Positions 6,288 to 8,439 of a stretch of DNA of 8,439 nucleotides are shown one piece after another. This DNA comes from Phenylobacterium sp. CCH9-H3 (GTDB lineage: Bacteria; Pseudomonadota; Alphaproteobacteria; Caulobacterales; Caulobacteraceae): NCBI RefSeq assembly GCF_001557235.1, contig NZ_LSJI01000001.1, positions 1 through 8,439 on the forward strand. The letters run 5' to 3'. Numbering within the stretch: the stretch's first letter is position 1; each line of letters starts with the position of its first letter. A program made the position numbers and the translations under genes. The notes beneath the pieces were generated by a model. That model was given only the letters and a program-made list of their open reading frames with translations, had not been told where the DNA came from and made no database searches.

Positions 6288-6572
6288 ATGCCCATGATCA
6301 AGAAGAAGCCGCCCGTGTTCGAGGGCGACGGCCAGGTCCGCTTCCTGGGCCACGAGGCGCCGGCCCGCTACGCGATCGAGGGCGATCCCGCCCGGTTGCG
6401 CCAGGGCCCGCTGCGCCTCCGCGGCGGCCTCACCCTCACCCCCGAACTCGCCGCCAGCGCCTTCCGCGCCGGCGAGGGCGTCCTGACCCTCGACACCGGC
6501 CTGCAGCTGCGGGTCGTCATGGTGGGCCACAGCGAAGGCGGCGCCGAGGTCTTCGTCGAACTCCGCGTCTAG
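6288..6572 (+). CDS. Small conserved-looking protein of unknown function
   Basis: A 94-residue soluble protein with a basic start (MPMIKKK) and no signal or membrane segment. Residues 9-50 contain VFEGDGQVRFLGHEAPARYA and LRQGPLRLRGGLTL. Residues 51-94 contain a helix (PELAASAFRAGEGVLTL) and strands to a VFVELRV end. The pattern suggests a compact beta-rich domain. I have the impression that similar small proteins occur in other Caulobacterales but cannot name a family. ATG 6288 is favoured over ATG 6294 because GGGGAGG is eight bases away. That Shine-Dalgarno is buried in the hairpin after cspA, 46 bases downstream of the cspA stop, so the two genes may be co-transcribed. Confidence 0.78.
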   Translation: MPMIKKKPPVFEGDGQVRFLGHEAPARYAIEGDPARLRQGPLRLRGGLTLTPELAASAFRAGEGVLTLDTGLQLRVVMVGHSEGGAEVFVELRV

Positions 6573-6578
6573 CCCCGT

Positions 6579-6591
6579 CGGCCATCGGCCG
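6579..6591 (+). terminator. Small hairpin after the 94-residue protein gene
   Basis: CGGCC (6579-6583) pairs with GGCCG (6587-6591) around ATC, six bases after the stop at 6572. The stem is short and no U-tract follows, so it is only a weak terminator candidate. Confidence 0.25.
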
Positions 6592-6628
6592 CACAACATG
6601 TTTGACGTGGCCGCATAGGGGTGTTGCC

Positions 6629-6647
6629 GTGTCGGCATGCCCGACAC
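6629..6647 (+). promoter_or_regulatory. Hairpin with the hydrolase start codon in its loop
   Basis: GTGTCGG (6629-6635) and CCGACAC (6641-6647) are perfect seven-base arms around CATGC, which holds the proposed ATG start at 6637. The spacing would display the start codon in the loop. It could also be chance in GC-rich sequence, or a protein-binding palindrome near the promoter. Confidence 0.3.
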
Positions 6648-7893
6648 CGTCCAGCCCGCCCCGACCGCCGCCGACACCGACCCCGCCGCGCTTCGCGTGA
6701 TGCAGGGCTTCCCGCCGCCGCCGGAGCGCACCGTGCGCCTGGCCGACACCACCAGCTGGCGCTTCCCCAATACCCGCTGGAGCTTCAGCCACCAGCGCGA
6801 GCTGGCGCCCTCGGCCGCGATCCGCCGGGGGCCTTCCGCCGCCGCGGCCCTGCCGTACGCCCTGCGCGACGACCTCGACGCCGTACCTTTCGTCACCCAG
6901 GACGGCCAAGCCATGACCTGGGGCCAGTCGGTGGACGTCAACTTCACCGACGGCCTGGTGGTCCTGCACCGCGGGCGGGTGGTCTACGAGACCTACTGCG
7001 GCGCCCTGCAGCCGCACGTCCCGCACCTGGCCATGTCGGTGACCAAGTCGTTCGCCGGCCTGCTGGCCGCCATGCTCGCCCACGAGGGCGCGCTGGATCC
7101 GGCGGCGCCCGTGACCGCCTATGTTCCGGAGCTGGCCGGCACGGCCTTCGCCGACGCCACGGTGCGGCACGTGATGGATATGACCACCGGCGTCCGCTAC
7201 CGCGAGGACTATGTCGACCCCGACGCCGAGGTCCGCTTCTACGGCGTCGCCGCCGGCTTCTCGCCGGCTCCCAAGGGCTACGCCGGCCCCACCACCATCT
7301 TCGACTTCCTGAAGACCCTGAAGAAGGAGGGCGAGCACGGCCAGGCGTTCGCCTACAAGACCTGCAACACCGAGGTGCTGGGCTGGATCGTCCAGCGGGT
7401 GGCGGGCCAAGCCTTCGCCGAGCTGCTGTCCGAGCGGATCTGGCAGAAGCTGGGGGCCGAGGAGGACGGCTACGTCATGGTCGACGCCACGGGCTTCGCC
7501 CTTTGCGGGGCCGGGCTGAACGTCACCACCCGCGACCTCGCCCGGTTCGGCGAGATGATGCGCCTGGGCGGCGCCTTCAACGGCCAGCGGATCGTGCCCG
7601 AGGCGGTGGTGGCCGACATCGCCGGCGGCGCGCGCAAGGAGGACTTCGCCAAGGCGGGCTACGTGACCCTGCCGGGCTGGAGCTACCGGAACCAGTGGTG
7701 GGTCAGCCACAATCGCTTCGGCGCCTACAGCGCTCGCGGCATCCATGGCCAGGTCTGCTACGTGGCGCCGGGCGCCGAGATGGTCATCGCCCGCTTCGCC
7801 TCGCACCCGACCGCCGCCAACGGCAACGGGCCCTTGGACCGGGTGTCGCTGCCCGCCTACGAGGCCCTGGCCGAGCACCTGTCCCGGGGCTAG
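6637..7893 (+). CDS. Beta-lactamase-fold serine hydrolase (class C / NylB-like)
   Basis: A 418-residue protein of the penicillin-binding, class C beta-lactamase-related group, which includes esterases, peptidases and 6-aminohexanoate-dimer hydrolase. The SxxK motif is SVTK at 134-137 (Ser134 nucleophile, Lys137 base). A Tyr-centred second motif is YKTCN at 240-244, and GIHGQ at 368-372 takes the place of KTG. The helix and following loop PVTAYVPELAGTAFADATVR and HVMDMTTGVRY are typical. No signal peptide or transmembrane segment is visible, so it probably acts in the cytoplasm, unlike true beta-lactamases. The substrate cannot be told from sequence. ATG 6637 gives a proline- and alanine-rich start; ATG 6700 (MQGFPPPPERTV) is an alternative. 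Neither has a clear Shine-Dalgarno. Its TAG overlaps the stop of the convergent gene. Confidence 0.92.
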   Translation: MPDTVQPAPTAADTDPAALRVMQGFPPPPERTVRLADTTSWRFPNTRWSFSHQRELAPSAAIRRGPSAAAALPYALRDDLDAVPFVTQDGQAMTWGQSVDVNFTDGLVVLHRGRVVYETYCGALQPHVPHLAMSVTKSFAGLLAAMLAHEGALDPAAPVTAYVPELAGTAFADATVRHVMDMTTGVRYREDYVDPDAEVRFYGVAAGFSPAPKGYAGPTTIFDFLKTLKKEGEHGQAFAYKTCNTEVLGWIVQRVAGQAFAELLSERIWQKLGAEEDGYVMVDATGFALCGAGLNVTTRDLARFGEMMRLGGAFNGQRIVPEAVVADIAGGARKEDFAKAGYVTLPGWSYRNQWWVSHNRFGAYSARGIHGQVCYVAPGAEMVIARFASHPTAANGNGPLDRVSLPAYEALAEHLSRG

Positions 7894-8439
7894 CGGGCCT
7901 GGGCCTCCAGGTCGGCGATGCGGCGGGCGTAACGGTCGGCCAGTTCCAGCCGGTCCTGGATGTTGGCGCTGGCGCTCATCCACGCGGCCTGGCTGCTCTC
8001 GATGGCGTAGGGGTCGCGGCTGCCGGCCTTCGCCCGCTCCAGCGCCGCCTTCAGCCGCCGGTCCTCGATGGCCAGGCTGGGATAGCCGCAAACCAGCCGC
8101 TGGTGGGCGGTGGGCAGGTCGAGGCAGGGATTGCGCGACGGCTTGGAGACCGGCGCGGCGGCGGTCTCGACGACGGGCGGCGGCGGCGCGGCTGGCTCCT
8201 CCAGGAGCTGGATCGGCGTCTCCTCCGGCAGGGCGGCGGTGGTCAGGGCCACGGCGATCCGGGGCGGCGCATCGGCGGTGTTGTTGAGGGCGACCGCCTG
8301 CGGGGGCGCCTCGACGGGCGCGTCGAGCGTGAGGCCCCAGGCCAGGACCCCGCCGATCACGGCCGCGAGGCTCGCCACCGCGACGGCCATGCCGCTGCGT
8401 CGGCGTACGGGCCTGCCGGGCGGCGGCGGGGTCCTGGCC
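7890..8439 (-). CDS. Membrane-anchored LprI/DUF1311-like protein, start beyond window
   Basis: The visible 182 residues are the C-terminal part of a gene whose start lies beyond 8439. The frame stays open to the edge and encodes a proline-rich, basic segment (ARTPPPPGRPVRRRSG) before the membrane helix (about MAVAVASLAAVIGGVLAWGL, visible residues 17-36). That is the expected cytoplasmic anchor of a type II membrane protein, so ATG 8390 is probably internal. A proline- and alanine-rich periplasmic linker follows to about residue 100. The C-terminal domain has two cysteines (PCLDLPTAHQRLVC), then SLAIEDRRLKAALERA and SQAAWMSASANIQD, as in the LprI/DUF1311 family. Some members of that family inhibit lysozyme. 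The match is by pattern, and the inhibitor role is not shown. The stop overlaps that of the hydrolase gene by four bases. Confidence 0.82.
   Translation of the reverse strand, partial: ARTPPPPGRPVRRRSGMAVAVASLAAVIGGVLAWGLTLDAPVEAPPQAVALNNTADAPPRIAVALTTAALPEETPIQLLEEPAAPPPPVVETAAAPVSKPSRNPCLDLPTAHQRLVCGYPSLAIEDRRLKAALERAKAGSRDPYAIESSQAAWMSASANIQDRLELADRYARRIADLEAQAR

Noticed and set aside
6517..8091. A 524-residue open frame on the minus strand
   Set aside because: It lies antisense to the serine hydrolase, is rich in Gly, Arg, His and Pro, and has no recognisable domain. It is a shadow caused by high GC.
1..8439. CRISPR array, tRNA/rRNA gene, insertion sequence or prophage
   Set aside because: No spaced direct repeats, no RNA gene signatures, no transposase or integrase and no target-site duplications were seen.

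Overview
This is a GC-rich, gene-dense stretch of an alphaproteobacterial chromosome, most likely from the Caulobacterales (Phenylobacterium or Caulobacter type). The evidence is the two PEPxxWA-type C-terminal sorting signals, an HWE-family histidine kinase, a Caulobacter-like cold-shock protein and the strong preference for G or C at third codon positions. Genus is an inference from these features. There are no tRNA or rRNA genes, no CRISPR array, no transposase and no phage genes.

Layout from left to right. A GC-rich double-hairpin repeat lies at the left edge, followed by a PEPxxWA-CTERM surface protein on the minus strand (64-747). Next on the plus strand is a small unknown gene that looks broken by one or two frameshifts (1016 to about 1499 or 1548). 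A second PEPxxWA-CTERM protein (1632-2285, plus) follows. It converges with no spacer on an HWE sensor histidine kinase (2286-3254, minus). A 558-residue exported protein of unknown function (3490-5166, plus) has relaxed codon use and may be an accessory gene. Two small unknown minus-strand genes (5319-5603 and 5600 to about 5806) overlap by ATGA and form an operon. A 225-base divergent gap then leads to a CspA-family cold-shock gene (6032-6241, plus) and a 94-residue conserved-looking protein (6288-6572, plus). A cytoplasmic beta-lactamase-fold serine hydrolase (6637-7893, plus) shares four bases with the tail of a membrane-anchored, LprI/DUF1311-like protein (7890-8439, minus), which runs off the right edge.

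The genes do not form one pathway; most look like independent transcription units. The most interesting regulatory structure is a long GC hairpin between cspA and the next gene, whose 3' arm contains that gene's Shine-Dalgarno sequence. This could couple its translation to RNA folding. Two sequences resembling EcfG/SigT general-stress promoters, each with one mismatch, lie upstream of the HWE kinase and the first PEP-CTERM gene.

No clear undescribed multi-gene system is visible. The best candidates for novelty are the 558-residue exported protein, the SD-sequestering hairpin and the frameshifted gene.
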